Shown one piece after another: positions 56,037 through 64,000 of a stretch of DNA of 64,000 nucleotides. Both the position numbers and the translations under genes were made by a program. The notes beneath the pieces were generated by a model. The model saw nothing but the letters and a program-made list of their open reading frames with translations. It had not been told where the DNA came from and did no database searches. The DNA is from a bacterium M00.F.Ca.ET.205.01.1.1 (GTDB lineage Bacteria > Pseudomonadota > Alphaproteobacteria > Rhizobiales > Rhizobiaceae). The stretch is taken from positions 1-64,000 of the forward strand of contig SRUQ01000004.1 in assembly GCA_004791255.1 (NCBI GenBank), written 5' to 3'. Each line of letters opens with the position of its first letter. Positions within the stretch are counted from its first letter, which is position 1.

Positions 56037-56376
56037 ATTTACCCCCAGAGCCAGCGGGCTTCTTTTGGGCAGCAAAACCGCATTGCCGACCTTGGCATTG
56101 CCGTAGGTGGCGCAGGGGCTAAGTCGCTCCAGATGCAAAATAAAGTAGCACCGGGCCATGGCGCTTCCATCCATCCGATTGGATGACGCAGGCTCATCTA
56201 TATTAGCTACTGCTTAATTATCCGAATAGAACGCCACCAACGCGCGTTTGCCCTTTCCCCTGTCCTGCGAGATGCCAGACCAAAGTCCCCCTTTGGGGAG
56301 GCGGCTTGAATGCCGTTTGAGTTTGGGCGATGCTGCGCCACCATTGGCGTAGAAGTTCGGGGGAACGCCCACCAAG
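56037..56376. other. Gap without a recognisable gene
   Basis: This 340-base stretch between two divergent small genes has no convincing open frame, repeat or terminator. It is relatively A/T-rich near 56200-56220 and should contain the promoters of the secreted protein gene and the J-domain gene. Confidence 0.4.
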
Positions 56377-56916
56377 ATGTTCATCGACTATTATGAGCTT
56401 TTGGAAGTCAGTCCGAATGCCAACTCGGAAACAATCGAGCGGATATTTCGGTATTTCGCTATGCGCTACCATCCCGACAACAGGGAAACCGGGGATGAAT
56501 CACGCTTCAGCAACATCGTGGAAGCCCACAACACGCTCAGAGACCCGGTCAAGCGTGCCCAGTATGACGTTCGGTATAAGGATCACCTGGGCCATCGGCG
56601 CGAACTGGCTGAGGAAGCCAGCGACCCCAAGAGCGTCGAACGGGACGTGGAAATTCAGGCCAAAGTATTGTCGTTCCTTTATGTGAAGCGTCGGCAAGAC
56701 GTCCATAATCCCGGTATTGGCGATGAGGAGATTGAACGTCTGTCGGGATGTCCGCGCGAACATCTGGAGTTTCATCTCTGGTATCTGAAGGCCAAAGGCT
56801 TGATCGGAAGGATCGAGAACGGGATGTTCGCCATTACTGTGGACGGTGTCGATCACGTCAATTCCGAACATCGTCGCGAAGTTTCGGTCACGAGACTGCT
56901 GGATCATGCAGGTTAG
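56377..56916 (+). CDS. J-domain protein with a C-terminal winged-helix-like region
   Basis: The 179-residue protein starts with a complete J-domain: FIDYYELLEVSPNANSETI, the HPD motif at 32-34 (RYHPDN), and IVEAHNTLRDPVKRAQYDV. J-domains stimulate Hsp70 ATPase activity. No Gly/Phe or zinc-finger region follows. The C-terminal 80 residues (IGDEEIERLSGCPREHLEFH, then LWYLKAKGLIGRIENGMFAI) look like a winged helix, suggesting a DNA-binding or protein-docking role. This is not a DnaJ/CbpA chaperone of the usual plan. It is an intact gene in an otherwise decayed region. Confidence 0.85.
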   Translation: MFIDYYELLEVSPNANSETIERIFRYFAMRYHPDNRETGDESRFSNIVEAHNTLRDPVKRAQYDVRYKDHLGHRRELAEEASDPKSVERDVEIQAKVLSFLYVKRRQDVHNPGIGDEEIERLSGCPREHLEFHLWYLKAKGLIGRIENGMFAITVDGVDHVNSEHRREVSVTRLLDHAG

Positions 56917-57005
56917 TCGGTCGCACCGGACCGGGAAGTAGCGGTCAAGTTCCTGACTTCGCGCAGAAGCCCGCCGGCCAGAGCCGGGGGACTTACAGCA
57001 ACACC

Positions 57006-57022
57006 GGGGCTGAATCAGCCCA
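57006..57022 (-). terminator. Hairpin downstream of the tRNA-Cys-like gene
   Basis: GGGCTGA and TCAGCCC form a near-perfect palindrome 14-30 bases downstream of the minus-strand tRNA. No T-run follows, so it is a weak terminator or a processing signal. Confidence 0.4.
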
Positions 57023-57035
57023 TTAACAGGAAATT

Positions 57036-57111
57036 TGGAGGCCTCGCCCCGGAATCGAACCGGGGCTTCCGAGATTTGCCGTCTCTAGCGTAGCCGCTCC
57101 GCCACGAGGCC
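57036..57111 (-). tRNA. tRNA-Cys-like gene (anticodon GCA), unusual
   Basis: The minus strand encodes a 76-base cloverleaf: acceptor GGCCTCG/CGAGGCC, discriminator T, encoded CCA, D stem GCG/CGC, anticodon stem with loop CGGCAAA, and TTCGATT T-loop. T at position 73 and GCA anticodon are the main identity marks of tRNA-Cys. Three features are odd. Base 33 is G rather than the near-universal T. The T stem appears to be 6 bp (CCCCGG/CCGGGG). The first anticodon-stem pair is an A-G mismatch. It could be a decayed copy or a functional but divergent tRNA. Confidence 0.75.
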
Positions 57112-57172
57112 ATGCCCACTGTGGTAAGGGGTAGAAGTTTAAAGATCCTTGACGTCTTGGGTAAAAATTTCG

Positions 57173-57379
57173 CTAACCCGCACGGCGGAAAAGTCCCTCC
57201 CCGAGATTCGTCAGTCCAGGTTGAAATCGCAGGCGGGGAATGGCGTTGCCGCCGCCATCTGGTGCTCGGGCGAAATTGATGTCGACGTTGAGGACGACAT
57301 CCTCCGGGTCCGGATATTTAAGCGCGTATCGCGCCGCCACGCTCGGGATCGCTTCCAGCGTCAGCCCGTTGTCGGCCAC
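57173..57379 (-). CDS. Possible small protein (68 aa), unrecognised
   Basis: The frame from GTG 57379 reads ADNGLTLEAIPSVAARYALK, then PDPEDVVLNVDINFARAP and a basic end. The composition is protein-like, and the frame stays open upstream for ten more sensible codons (SLTLLAYAVYV) without a start, so the N-terminus may be lost. No ribosome binding site is seen. It may be a remnant. Confidence 0.4.
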   Translation of the reverse strand: MADNGLTLEAIPSVAARYALKYPDPEDVVLNVDINFARAPDGGGNAIPRLRFQPGLTNLGEGLFRRAG

Positions 57380-57414
57380 GTAAACAGCGTAAGCCAGTAG
57401 GGTAAGAGACTACT

Positions 57415-57678
57415 TCAGGCCGAAAGAATTGGGGCAGGCTCGGCTATCATATCAGCCGACAGCTCTCGCTGTACGGCAAGGAAGAACCTGCGTACTTCAT
57501 CGTTGGCTGCCGCCTTGTCCCTGCCCGATCCGACGATCCGGTCGAGCAGCTCCGTCGCCTTGGCCCGCCAGAACGAGGCCGCCTTCTCGCCGTGCAGATT
57601 ACAGAGCGTTGCGGCCACATCGCGGACCAGGAACATCTGACGATCGATCGGGAACGCACGGACTTTTTCTGGAGACAT
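57415..57678 (-). CDS. Small unrecognised protein (87 aa)
   Basis: From ATG 57678 the frame reads MSPEKVRAFPIDRQMFLVRD, then VAATLCNLHGEKAASFWRAK, and ends QRELSADMIAEPAPILSA. It is helical and cytoplasmic. I recall rhizobial hypothetical proteins of this look but no function. An open extension of 12 codons reaches 57714. Confidence 0.6.
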   Translation of the reverse strand: MSPEKVRAFPIDRQMFLVRDVAATLCNLHGEKAASFWRAKATELLDRIVGSGRDKAAANDEVRRFFLAVQRELSADMIAEPAPILSA

Positions 57679-57833
57679 CTTCCAACCACGAGACTGACGC
57701 AACGAATCAACCATTGACGAACAAGCAATGGCGTAGCCGCGAAAGTGGAAACGGAAGCTTAATGCCGCCAGCGCGGCGCCCGCTTGGCGAGACGAAACAA
57801 TGTGACGATCGGACTAGACAGGCGGAAGTGGCC

Positions 57834-58130
57834 TCAGGCTTGCAGCGCCCTGGCTTCGCCGTTACGCTTGCGCGGGATCATCATGTCATTGGCCATCAGC
57901 CCCGAGACCCGGCAGAACGCCATGAATGCACGGCAGGCGTCTTCGGTCTTGACCACATCAACCGTGGCGCCAAAGCAGGCGTTGAAAGCCTTCTGATAGA
58001 TCGGCCCTTGCCGGCGTGCCGGCCAATCCTGGAGGAAATCAAGCGCCAGCTCGACGCTGTAAATCTCCTCGACAGGCAAGCCAGGGGCTGGCGCGATACG
58101 CACCGGCACCTCGAATTGCAATCTATCCAT
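57834..58130 (-). CDS. DUF982 domain protein
   Basis: The 98-residue protein has the DUF982 pattern: FEVPVRI at the start, VELALDFLQDWPARRQGP in the middle, and a C-terminal EDACRAFMAFCRVSGLM segment. DUF982 proteins are small, common in Rhizobiales and of unknown function. The typical Trp-Pro and cysteine positions are kept, so the gene is probably intact. Confidence 0.82.
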   Translation of the reverse strand: MDRLQFEVPVRIAPAPGLPVEEIYSVELALDFLQDWPARRQGPIYQKAFNACFGATVDVVKTEDACRAFMAFCRVSGLMANDMMIPRKRNGEARALQA

Positions 58131-58316
58131 CCGACATCTCCCGAACCGGCGTCGACCAAAGCAACGCCATTCGTCGCTAAAAGTTACTCTTGCCGCAGGA
58201 ATGTGTCACGACTGCGGAGCCGCGCGTTTTGCTGCAACCGGTCTGCCCCTGCCAGTCGGATGCTGCAGGCGTCCCGCGAACATGGGACGCCTGCTGACCA
58301 TATTTACTGGTTGGGC

Positions 58317-58553
58317 CTACTGGTTGGCGGGATCGGTTTCCGCGTCGAAGGCCATGCGCACCACCGCGAGCAGAGCGAAGGCAGACGGCACCGCGAACAC
58401 GCCGCCGAGGACGAGCGCGCCGGTGCCCGACAGATAGAGCGTCTCGGCGACCGCCCAATAGACGGTGCCGATACAGATGAATGCCTGGACGGAGAGAAAC
58501 GATGCGGCGGAAACCGCTCGCGACAGGCTTTTGAACGTCTTGATGCGTTGCAT
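58317..58553 (-). CDS. Small membrane protein (78 aa)
   Basis: From ATG 58553 (MQRIKTFKSLSRAVSAASFL) the protein has two hydrophobic segments, about 14-33 and 40-63 (ALVLGGVFAVPSAFALLAVV), with a short acidic tail. No family is recognised. An open extension of 16 codons to 58601 is less likely. Confidence 0.6.
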   Translation of the reverse strand: MQRIKTFKSLSRAVSAASFLSVQAFICIGTVYWAVAETLYLSGTGALVLGGVFAVPSAFALLAVVRMAFDAETDPANQ

Positions 58554-58667
58554 TGGAATGAATCCGCAAATGTCACGCCGCGCGGCCGGCGCGCGACCCA
58601 TGGCCGCCGCACGGATCGCGACGCGAACTGGAACAGGAATGATGGTGAAGGCGCGGTGTTAGACCGC

Positions 58668-59090
58668 TCAGGCCGGACGTGACGGTGGCGCGCGCGGCTG
58701 GTTGGTGTTCGCGTCGGGAGCACAGGCTGCGCCCTCCCTGGCAACGGCCGCTGCCTGGGTGTTCTTGATATGCCGAAGGAAAACAGCCTGAGGAGCCGGT
58801 AAGGCCAGGTGGCCACTTGCGAACTTGGCGAGCACTGGCCGGACGGAGCGAACTTCCAGCGCCTGCACCTTGCCTGTGACGCGCAGCAGTGCTGCCACCT
58901 CGCCGGACCGCTCCATGCCGATGCTGGCGGCACCTGGCTCGGCACCGGCAACGACGGGCAGATCCGGTCGGCCGAGGCACAGCATCGCCAGCAGCACCAG
59001 GCCCATCAGGCACGAACAAGCCGCCGTCAGCCGCACTTCAGGCAATGCCCGGCGCTTGGGTGCGGGGAACGGGTGCGATGGCACGAACAT
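58668..59090 (-). CDS. Unrecognised membrane-anchored or secreted protein
   Basis: From ATG 59090 the 140-residue protein has one hydrophobic segment near residues 18-42 (SCLMGLVLLAMLCL) and a longer, mostly hydrophilic C-terminal part ending in a Pro/Arg-rich tail. It may be anchored with the rest in the periplasm. GGGGG lies too close to the ATG to be a good ribosome binding site. It is divergent from map. Confidence 0.5.
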   Translation of the reverse strand: MFVPSHPFPAPKRRALPEVRLTAACSCLMGLVLLAMLCLGRPDLPVVAGAEPGAASIGMERSGEVAALLRVTGKVQALEVRSVRPVLAKFASGHLALPAPQAVFLRHIKNTQAAAVAREGAACAPDANTNQPRAPPSRPA

Positions 59091-59304
59091 CCCCCGGCCT
59101 AGCGCACGATGGCAAAAAAGGAAAGCAAACCGCCAAAACCCGGCGCCAGAATGCTCCCACCAGGCCGAATAGTTCTCGCTGGCGGGCGCACCGGACAGTT
59201 CTTCCTTGAACCTTTTGCCCTCAAATGCCAAATCTGGGGGGATTTTCACGCCGGCTCCTGTGCAAGGGGCGCAGCGGCTACATGGACAAAGCTACACAGG
59301 CAAA

Positions 59305-60132
59305 ATGGTCACTTATCTCGACGCCGCCACGGCACCGCTCAGAAACACCGGCCAGATCCGCCTCTACGGTGAAGACGGCTTTGCCGGGATGCGCAAGGCA
59401 TGCGATCTCACCGCGCGCTGCCTCGACGAACTGGTGCCGATGGTCGCGCCTGGCGTCACCACGGAAAGCATCGACCGTTTCGTCTTCGAGTTCGGCATGG
59501 ATCACGGCGCGCTGCCGGCGACGCTCAACTATCGCGGCTACACCAAATCATCGTGCACCTCGATCAACCATGTCGTCTGCCATGGCATTCCCGACAACAA
59601 GCCGCTGAAGGATGGCGACATCGTCAATATCGACGTCACCTATATCCTCGACGGCTGGCATGGCGATTCCTCGCGCATGTATCCGGTCGGCACCATCAAG
59701 CGGGCGGCGGAGCGGCTGCTCGAGGTTACCCATGAATGCCTGATGCGCGGCATTGCCGCTGTCAGGCCGGGCGCGCGCACCGGCGCCATCGGCGCCGCTA
59801 TCCAGACCTATGCCGAGGCCGAGCGCTGCTCGGTGGTGCGCGATTTCTGCGGCCATGGCGTCGGCCAGCTCTTCCACGACGCACCGAACATCCTCCACTA
59901 TGGCAGCGCCAATGAAGGTGTGGAGATGCGGCCTGGCATGATCTTCACCATCGAGCCGATGATCAATCTCGGCCGGCCGCATGTGAAGGTGCTGTCGGAC
60001 GGCTGGACCGCCGTGACGCGCGACCGCTCGCTGTCGGCGCAATACGAGCACACCGTCGGCGTCACCGACAGCGGCTGCGAGATTTTCACGCTGTCGCCGA
60101 AGAACCTCGACCGTCCCGGCCTCCCGGCCTAA
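59305..60132 (+). CDS. map: Methionine aminopeptidase, type I
   Basis: The 275-residue enzyme removes the initiator methionine from new proteins. The metal-binding residues are in place: Asp in NIDVTYILDGWHGDSSRMY, His in DFCGHGVGQLFHDAPNI, Glu in IFTIEPMINLG, and Glu in YEHTVGVTDSG. The length and motif order are standard. ATG 59305 is chosen because the N-terminal TYLDAATAPLRNTGQIRLYG is typical; the open frame upstream is not conserved in character. Confidence 0.96.
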   Translation: MVTYLDAATAPLRNTGQIRLYGEDGFAGMRKACDLTARCLDELVPMVAPGVTTESIDRFVFEFGMDHGALPATLNYRGYTKSSCTSINHVVCHGIPDNKPLKDGDIVNIDVTYILDGWHGDSSRMYPVGTIKRAAERLLEVTHECLMRGIAAVRPGARTGAIGAAIQTYAEAERCSVVRDFCGHGVGQLFHDAPNILHYGSANEGVEMRPGMIFTIEPMINLGRPHVKVLSDGWTAVTRDRSLSAQYEHTVGVTDSGCEIFTLSPKNLDRPGLPA

Positions 60133-60189
60133 AGAGAGCCGCGCCCGCGGGAACCCGCAAGGTCAGCCGAGCGGCGGGTTGGCGCCAGC

Positions 60190-61158
60190 CTATGGGATCA
60201 GCAGCAGACTTCCTGCGGTTCGCCCCGCTTCGAGTTCAGTATGGGCTCTGGCTGCGTCCCTGAGCGCGAATTCCCCGCCAACGTCGGCAGTGATGTTCAG
60301 ACTAAAGGCGTCGATCAAGGCCGCGGCGGCTTCGGCGTAGAAAGCCTGGTCGCCGGTCGCGGCCATTATGCTCGGGTGGGCAAGCGCGCGGTTGGGCCGC
60401 AACTGGTCCAGGGAAACCGGCGGGATCGGCCCGGCTGCCTGGCCGAAGCTGACGGCGGTACCGAACGGCCGTATGCATTGAATTGTCTTGGCGAGCATGG
60501 CACCGCCGATGCCGTCATAGCCGACATCCACGCCTCGACCATCTGTAAGCTGCAAGACCTGCTGGACGAGATCGTCATCGCGCCCGACGATAAGATCGTC
60601 GGCGCCATGGGAGCGAGCAAGCGCGGCCTTTTCCTCGGAACTGACGGCGCCGATCACCGTTGCGCCCAGATGCTTTGCCCAGCGGACCAGAATGGCCCCA
60701 ATCCCACCCGCCGCGGCATGGACCAGGATGACAGTGCCCGGCTTCACGGCATAAACGCGGTTAAGCAGCATGTATGCCGTCATCCCCTTCAGCGTCGATG
60801 CCGCCGCAATGCGCGAGCCGATGCCGTCCGGCAGCTTTATCGCCCGCGTCGCCGGCAGCAGACGCGTGGAGCTATAGGCGCCAACCGGGGCGCCGGCATA
60901 GGCGACACGGTCGCCTGGAACGAGCGACACAATTTCGGCGCCGACGGCCTCGACGATTCCGGCTCCCTCGGCGCCGAGCACGGCGGGATAAGAGGGCAGC
61001 GGATAGATGCCCTTGCGATGGTAGATATCGAGAAAATTGACGCCGATCGCCTCATGCCGGATACGGATTTCCTGCGGGCCGGGAGATTGCGGCGCGCGCT
61101 CCAACACCTGCAACTGGTCGATGCCTCCCGTGGCGGTTAGCGTGACGGCGATATCCAT
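60190..61158 (-). CDS. NADPH:quinone oxidoreductase (zinc-less MDR family)
   Basis: The 322-residue enzyme has the quinone oxidoreductase layout: GVNFLDIYHRKGIYPLPSYP, VLGAEGAGIVEAVG, the nucleotide loop VHAAAGGIGAILVRWAKHLG, and GVDVGYDGIGGAML. It lacks the structural zinc cysteines. It reduces quinones with NADPH, possibly against oxidative stress. ATG 61158 was chosen for GGAG eight bases upstream; ATG 61164 is just too close. It is divergent from a LysR regulator 78 bases away, which probably controls it. Confidence 0.92.
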   Translation of the reverse strand: MDIAVTLTATGGIDQLQVLERAPQSPGPQEIRIRHEAIGVNFLDIYHRKGIYPLPSYPAVLGAEGAGIVEAVGAEIVSLVPGDRVAYAGAPVGAYSSTRLLPATRAIKLPDGIGSRIAAASTLKGMTAYMLLNRVYAVKPGTVILVHAAAGGIGAILVRWAKHLGATVIGAVSSEEKAALARSHGADDLIVGRDDDLVQQVLQLTDGRGVDVGYDGIGGAMLAKTIQCIRPFGTAVSFGQAAGPIPPVSLDQLRPNRALAHPSIMAATGDQAFYAEAAAALIDAFSLNITADVGGEFALRDAARAHTELEAGRTAGSLLLIP

Positions 61159-61236
61159 CTTCATTCTCCAATTGATGTTCGACAGGTGAATGGCAGATGA
61201 CAAGCTGATTGAAAATTACCTATAAACTCCCAGGCA

Positions 61237-62097
61237 ATGGGAAAAAATGATCAGATGCTGGATTGGGAGGACCTTCGCCATTTCCACGCTCTTTCGCTGC
61301 TGGGCACGCTTTCGGCCGCCGCTCGGGCACTCGGCGTGGAGCATGCCACGGTGGCGAGACGGGTGGCGCATCTGGAAGAAATGATCGGCGCCAAGCTCGT
61401 CGACCGGCGTGGGCGGCGTCTTTCGCTAACGGCCAAGGGCCAGCAGATAGCCGACATCGCCACACGAATGAGCGAAGATGCCCTGACGATCGAGCGTGCG
61501 GCATTGAATGCCGACAACCAGCACACGGGCACGGTCAGGGTAAGCGCCCCGCCTGCCCTGGCGACCGCGTTGCTGGCCGAGCCGTTCGTTCGCCTGCGGC
61601 AAAGCCATCCGGGCATAAATGTCGTGATCATCGGCGAGACGCGCTATGCCTCGCTTGGACGGCGGGAGGCAGATATCGCCGTGCGGATGACGCGACCAGA
61701 ACACGGCGACCTGACCGTCACCAAGATCGGCGAGATCGGCTTCAGCCTGTATGCCGACCCAGCCTATCTCGCCGAGACGCGCGAGGCAGACTGGTCCTTC
61801 ATTGGCTATGAGGAAACCATGGCCTCGTCGCCGCAGGAAACGATGCTTGCGCGGATCGCCGGGGGGCGTCCCGTCGCCATCCGCGCCACTGCGCTGGAGT
61901 TTCAATTGGCTGCCGTCAAGGCCGGCGGCGGTGTCGCGCTGCTGCCGGATTTCATGGCGGCGGATCTGAATTTGACCACGCTGCCTTTGCCGGACGGTCC
62001 ACTGACGCGTGAACTCTGGCTGGTCGTGCACACGGATATCAAGGATGTGCCGCTGATCCGCGCAGTAACGGACGAACTTGGCGGCAAGGTTGGATGA
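61237..62097 (+). CDS. LysR-type regulator, divergent from the quinone oxidoreductase
   Basis: The 286-residue protein has the LysR winged helix (LRHFHALSLLGTLSAAARAL, GVEHATVARRVAHLEEMIGA) and a LysR substrate-binding domain (about 90-285, VRVSAPPALATALLAEPFVR). Head-to-head orientation with the oxidoreductase gene is the classical LysR layout; the 78-base intergenic region would hold its operators. A second ATG at 61255 (MLDWEDLRHFH) is also a plausible start. Confidence 0.93.
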   Translation: MGKNDQMLDWEDLRHFHALSLLGTLSAAARALGVEHATVARRVAHLEEMIGAKLVDRRGRRLSLTAKGQQIADIATRMSEDALTIERAALNADNQHTGTVRVSAPPALATALLAEPFVRLRQSHPGINVVIIGETRYASLGRREADIAVRMTRPEHGDLTVTKIGEIGFSLYADPAYLAETREADWSFIGYEETMASSPQETMLARIAGGRPVAIRATALEFQLAAVKAGGGVALLPDFMAADLNLTTLPLPDGPLTRELWLVVHTDIKDVPLIRAVTDELGGKVG

Positions 62098-62283
62098 GCG
62101 AGGCGGCTTCTTTCCCGAATGGCAAATGGGTTGCCGATGCGGCTGCTCACCGCAGTGCGAGCGGCATTCGACATGGGCGATGACGGCTTTTGCGGTGCCG
62201 CGAAAAAACTCGACCGTCCGGAATTGCCGGCCTAGTATTTGCCTTGGCCGGATGCTGCGTCTGGGAAGCTTGGGGCACTGGGG

Positions 62284-63054
62284 ATGTCGATCGACGAAGA
62301 TGAGCGGAGTTTCTTCGCCGAGAAGCCGATGCCGCTTCCGGGCAAGACAAGGCCAATGACGAAAGCCGGGTTGCTCGACGAAAAACCGCATTATCTCGGC
62401 CATCGCGACCGCTTGCGCGAGCGCTTTGCCGCGGCCGGTCCGAACGCCCTGCCCGACTACGAACTCCTGGAACTACTGCTCTTCCGGTTGATCCCGCGCG
62501 CCGACACAAAGCCGGTCGCCAAGGCGCTGCTGGCGCGGTTTGGCACGCTGGCCGAAGTGCTCGGCGCGCCTGTTGGCCTGCTGCAGGAGGTCAAGGGCAT
62601 CGGCCCGGCGGTGGCGCTCGACCTGAAAATCGTCGCGGCGACAGCGCAGCGCATGGCGCATGGCGAGGTCTATGGCCGCGAGGTCCTTTCGTCGTGGACG
62701 CAGCTTCTCGCCTATTGCCGCTCGGCAATGGCCTTCGAGCAGCGCGAACAGTTCCGCATCCTGTTCCTCGACAAGAGGAACGCGCTCATCGCCGACGAGG
62801 TGCAGCAGACCGGGACGGTCGACCACACGCCGGTTTATCCCCGCGAAGTAGTCAAGCGCGCGCTTGAACTGTCGGCGACAGCGATCATCCTGGTGCACAA
62901 CCATCCGTCAGGCGATCCGACGCCCTCGCGCGCCGACATCGAGATGACGAAGGAGATCATCGAGGCAGCCAAGCGGCTCGGCATCTCCGTGCATGACCAC
63001 ATCATCATCGGGCGCAAGGGATACGCCAGCATGAAAGGGTTGCTGCTGATCTAG
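62284..63054 (+). CDS. radC: RadC family protein (JAB/MPN domain)
   Basis: The 256-residue protein has a helix-hairpin-helix-like region ([20 protein letters not shown]) and a C-terminal JAB domain with the metal motif [20 protein letters not shown]. The name radC is historical; the biological role is uncertain. ATG 62284 follows GGGG runs. A hairpin terminator with a T-run follows the stop. Confidence 0.93.
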   Translation: MSIDEDERSFFAEKPMPLPGKTRPMTKAGLLDEKPHYLGHRDRLRERFAAAGPNALPDYELLELLLFRLIPRADTKPVAKALLARFGTLAEVLGAPVGLLQEVKGIGPAVALDLKIVAATAQRMAHGEVYGREVLSSWTQLLAYCRSAMAFEQREQFRILFLDKRNALIADEVQQTGTVDHTPVYPREVVKRALELSATAIILVHNHPSGDPTPSRADIEMTKEIIEAAKRLGISVHDHIIIGRKGYASMKGLLLI

Positions 63055-63060
63055 GCACCA

Positions 63061-63085
63061 AGCGACCGGCAAGGTCGGCTTTTTT
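63061..63085 (+). terminator. Intrinsic terminator of radC
   Basis: AGCGACC pairs with GGTCGGCT (one bulged base) around GGCAA, followed by a run of about six T residues. It lies 7 bases after the radC stop. Confidence 0.75.
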
Positions 63086-63193
63086 CCCATCAAGATAGTC
63101 GGCTCTAGAATTGCGACCCCAAATCAAGCTATGATGCGTCAGGTATTTCCCGGGACGGCTTAGCGCCCCTTGGAATGCCAGGAGGAACGGGAC

Positions 63194-64000
63194 ATGGCCG
63201 TAGCGCTTGTACTCGTTTTGATCGTCGTGGGCTCAGTGTTGTTTCACCTGCTGAGCCCATGGTGGTGGACGCCCATTGCCTCGAACTGGGCCTATATCGA
63301 CAACACTATCATCATCACCTTCTGGATCACCGGCATCGTCTTCGCCGCCGTGGTTCTATTCATGGCCTATTGCGTCTTCCGCTTCCGTCATCGAGAAGGG
63401 AATCGGGCTTTCTACGAACCCGAGAACAAGCGGCTCGAATCGTGGCTGACGATCGTCACCGCGGTCGGGGTTACGGCGTTGCTGGTTCCCGGCCTGTTCG
63501 TCTGGAGCCGGTTTGTCAACGTCCCAAGCGATGCAACCAACGTCGAAGTCGTCGCCCAGCAGTGGCAGTGGAGTTTCCGCCTGCCCGGCAAGGACGGCAA
63601 GCTTGGCACATCCGACACCCGCGACGTCACCGCTGACAATCCGCTGGGCGTGATCGGCGGCGATCCCAATGGTCAGGACGATGTCGTGGTCGAAGCGGCT
63701 GATCTGCATCTGCCGGTCGGCAAGCCGGTCAAGATGCTGCTCCGCTCGATCGATGTGCTTCATGATTTCTATGTGCCGGAATTCCGCGCCAAGATGGACA
63801 TGATCCCGGGCTCGGTCACCTATTTCTGGTTCACCCCGACCAGGACCGGAACCTTTCAGGTCCTGTGCGCCGAACTTTGCGGCCAAGGGCATCCCTTGAT
63901 GCATGGCGTGGTCGTGGTCGACACACAGCAAGACTACCTGGCCTGGCTTGGCCAGCAACAGACTTTCGCGCAGTTGTCGGCGCCCCTGCAAACCGGTTCG
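63194..64000 (+). CDS. Cytochrome c oxidase subunit II (5' part, cut by the window)
   Basis: At least 269 codons are present, with no stop before the window ends. The N-terminus has a hydrophobic segment (VALVLVLIVVGSVLFHLLSP), a second near residues 35-60, and a third near residues 85-102. The CuA domain is complete: histidine in SIDVLHDFYVPEF, and the binding loop CAELCGQGHPLMHG. It transfers electrons from cytochrome c to the oxidase core. An insert of roughly 40 residues before the CuA part distinguishes it from compact subunits II and suggests an alternative (CoxM-like) oxidase. GGAGGAA precedes ATG 63194. Confidence 0.93.
   Translation, partial: MAVALVLVLIVVGSVLFHLLSPWWWTPIASNWAYIDNTIIITFWITGIVFAAVVLFMAYCVFRFRHREGNRAFYEPENKRLESWLTIVTAVGVTALLVPGLFVWSRFVNVPSDATNVEVVAQQWQWSFRLPGKDGKLGTSDTRDVTADNPLGVIGGDPNGQDDVVVEAADLHLPVGKPVKMLLRSIDVLHDFYVPEFRAKMDMIPGSVTYFWFTPTRTGTFQVLCAELCGQGHPLMHGVVVVDTQQDYLAWLGQQQTFAQLSAPLQTGS

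Noticed and set aside
52188-59100. Direct repeat of the tRNA-Glu 3' end as an attachment site
   Set aside because: I looked for a second copy of the T-arm/acceptor sequence in the following 7 kb and saw none, and no integrase gene is present.
63175-63636. Plus-strand open frame across the start of the cytochrome oxidase gene
   Set aside because: The frame with the CuA motifs begins at 63194 and stays open to the window end; the other is out of frame with it.

Overview
The window looks like chromosomal DNA of a Rhizobiales bacterium, most likely Mesorhizobium or a close relative. The basis is inference from high GC, GC-biased codon use, glutathione-dependent formaldehyde genes, a tandem glycine riboswitch before gcvT, a chromosomal Flp/Tad pilus locus of rhizobial layout, a DUF982 protein, and short AAAAGTG/CGGTTTT-type palindromic repeats.

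Layout. 1-4.2 kb: end of class III alcohol dehydrogenase, gfa, a YaiI/DUF188 protein, a DUF1345 membrane protein, and a cytochrome b / Tat-exported molybdopterin oxidoreductase pair closed by a strong hairpin. 4.4-10.4 kb: an unnamed internally duplicated protein, an inverted-repeat element, then the glycine riboswitch and gcvT-gcvH-gcvP. 10.4-20.6 kb (minus strand): a diguanylate cyclase and the Flp/Tad assembly cluster cpaB-cpaC-(short CpaD-position lipoprotein)-cpaE-cpaF-tadB-tadC-(unnamed secreted protein)-tadD. It has assembly, ATPase and secretin genes but no pilin or prepilin peptidase here. 20.8-34.9 kb: parE, FUSC transporter, DUF2336 protein, MaoC and CitE-like CoA enzymes, a CASTOR/POLLUX-type channel homologue, flavin reductase, nitroreductase, an unnamed secreted protein, acyltransferase, thrS. 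35-42.2 kb: methyltransferase, class D beta-lactamase, yidD, LysR regulator, Fe-S scaffold, folE, hisI, patatin, RibD-C reductase. 42.2-48 kb (minus): aminotransferase, hom, glpX, recJ. 48-51.8 kb: small lipoprotein, phaC, M15-type peptidase.

52.2-59.1 kb is different. It starts at a tRNA-Glu with its own promoter and contains small genes, long gaps and several decayed genes. I find an Sec-type secreted protein broken by one in-frame TGA, a CxxC protein broken by a TG-repeat slip, and an XRE-regulator tail broken by one base. It also holds a PilZ protein, a J-domain protein, small secreted and membrane proteins, and a minus-strand tRNA-Cys-like gene that lacks U33. No integrase, transposase or att duplication was seen, so it reads as an eroded accessory zone. 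59.3-64 kb returns to core genes: map, a quinone oxidoreductase with divergent LysR regulator, radC, and the start of cytochrome c oxidase subunit II, cut by the window end.

Functional links. The gcv genes form one glycine-sensing operon. The cpa/tad genes form one secretion machine. MaoC and CitE-like genes overlap and probably serve one CoA-ester pathway. The cytochrome b and molybdopterin protein probably form one periplasmic redox enzyme. All starts were chosen by eye from ribosome binding sites and family length; no database search was possible.
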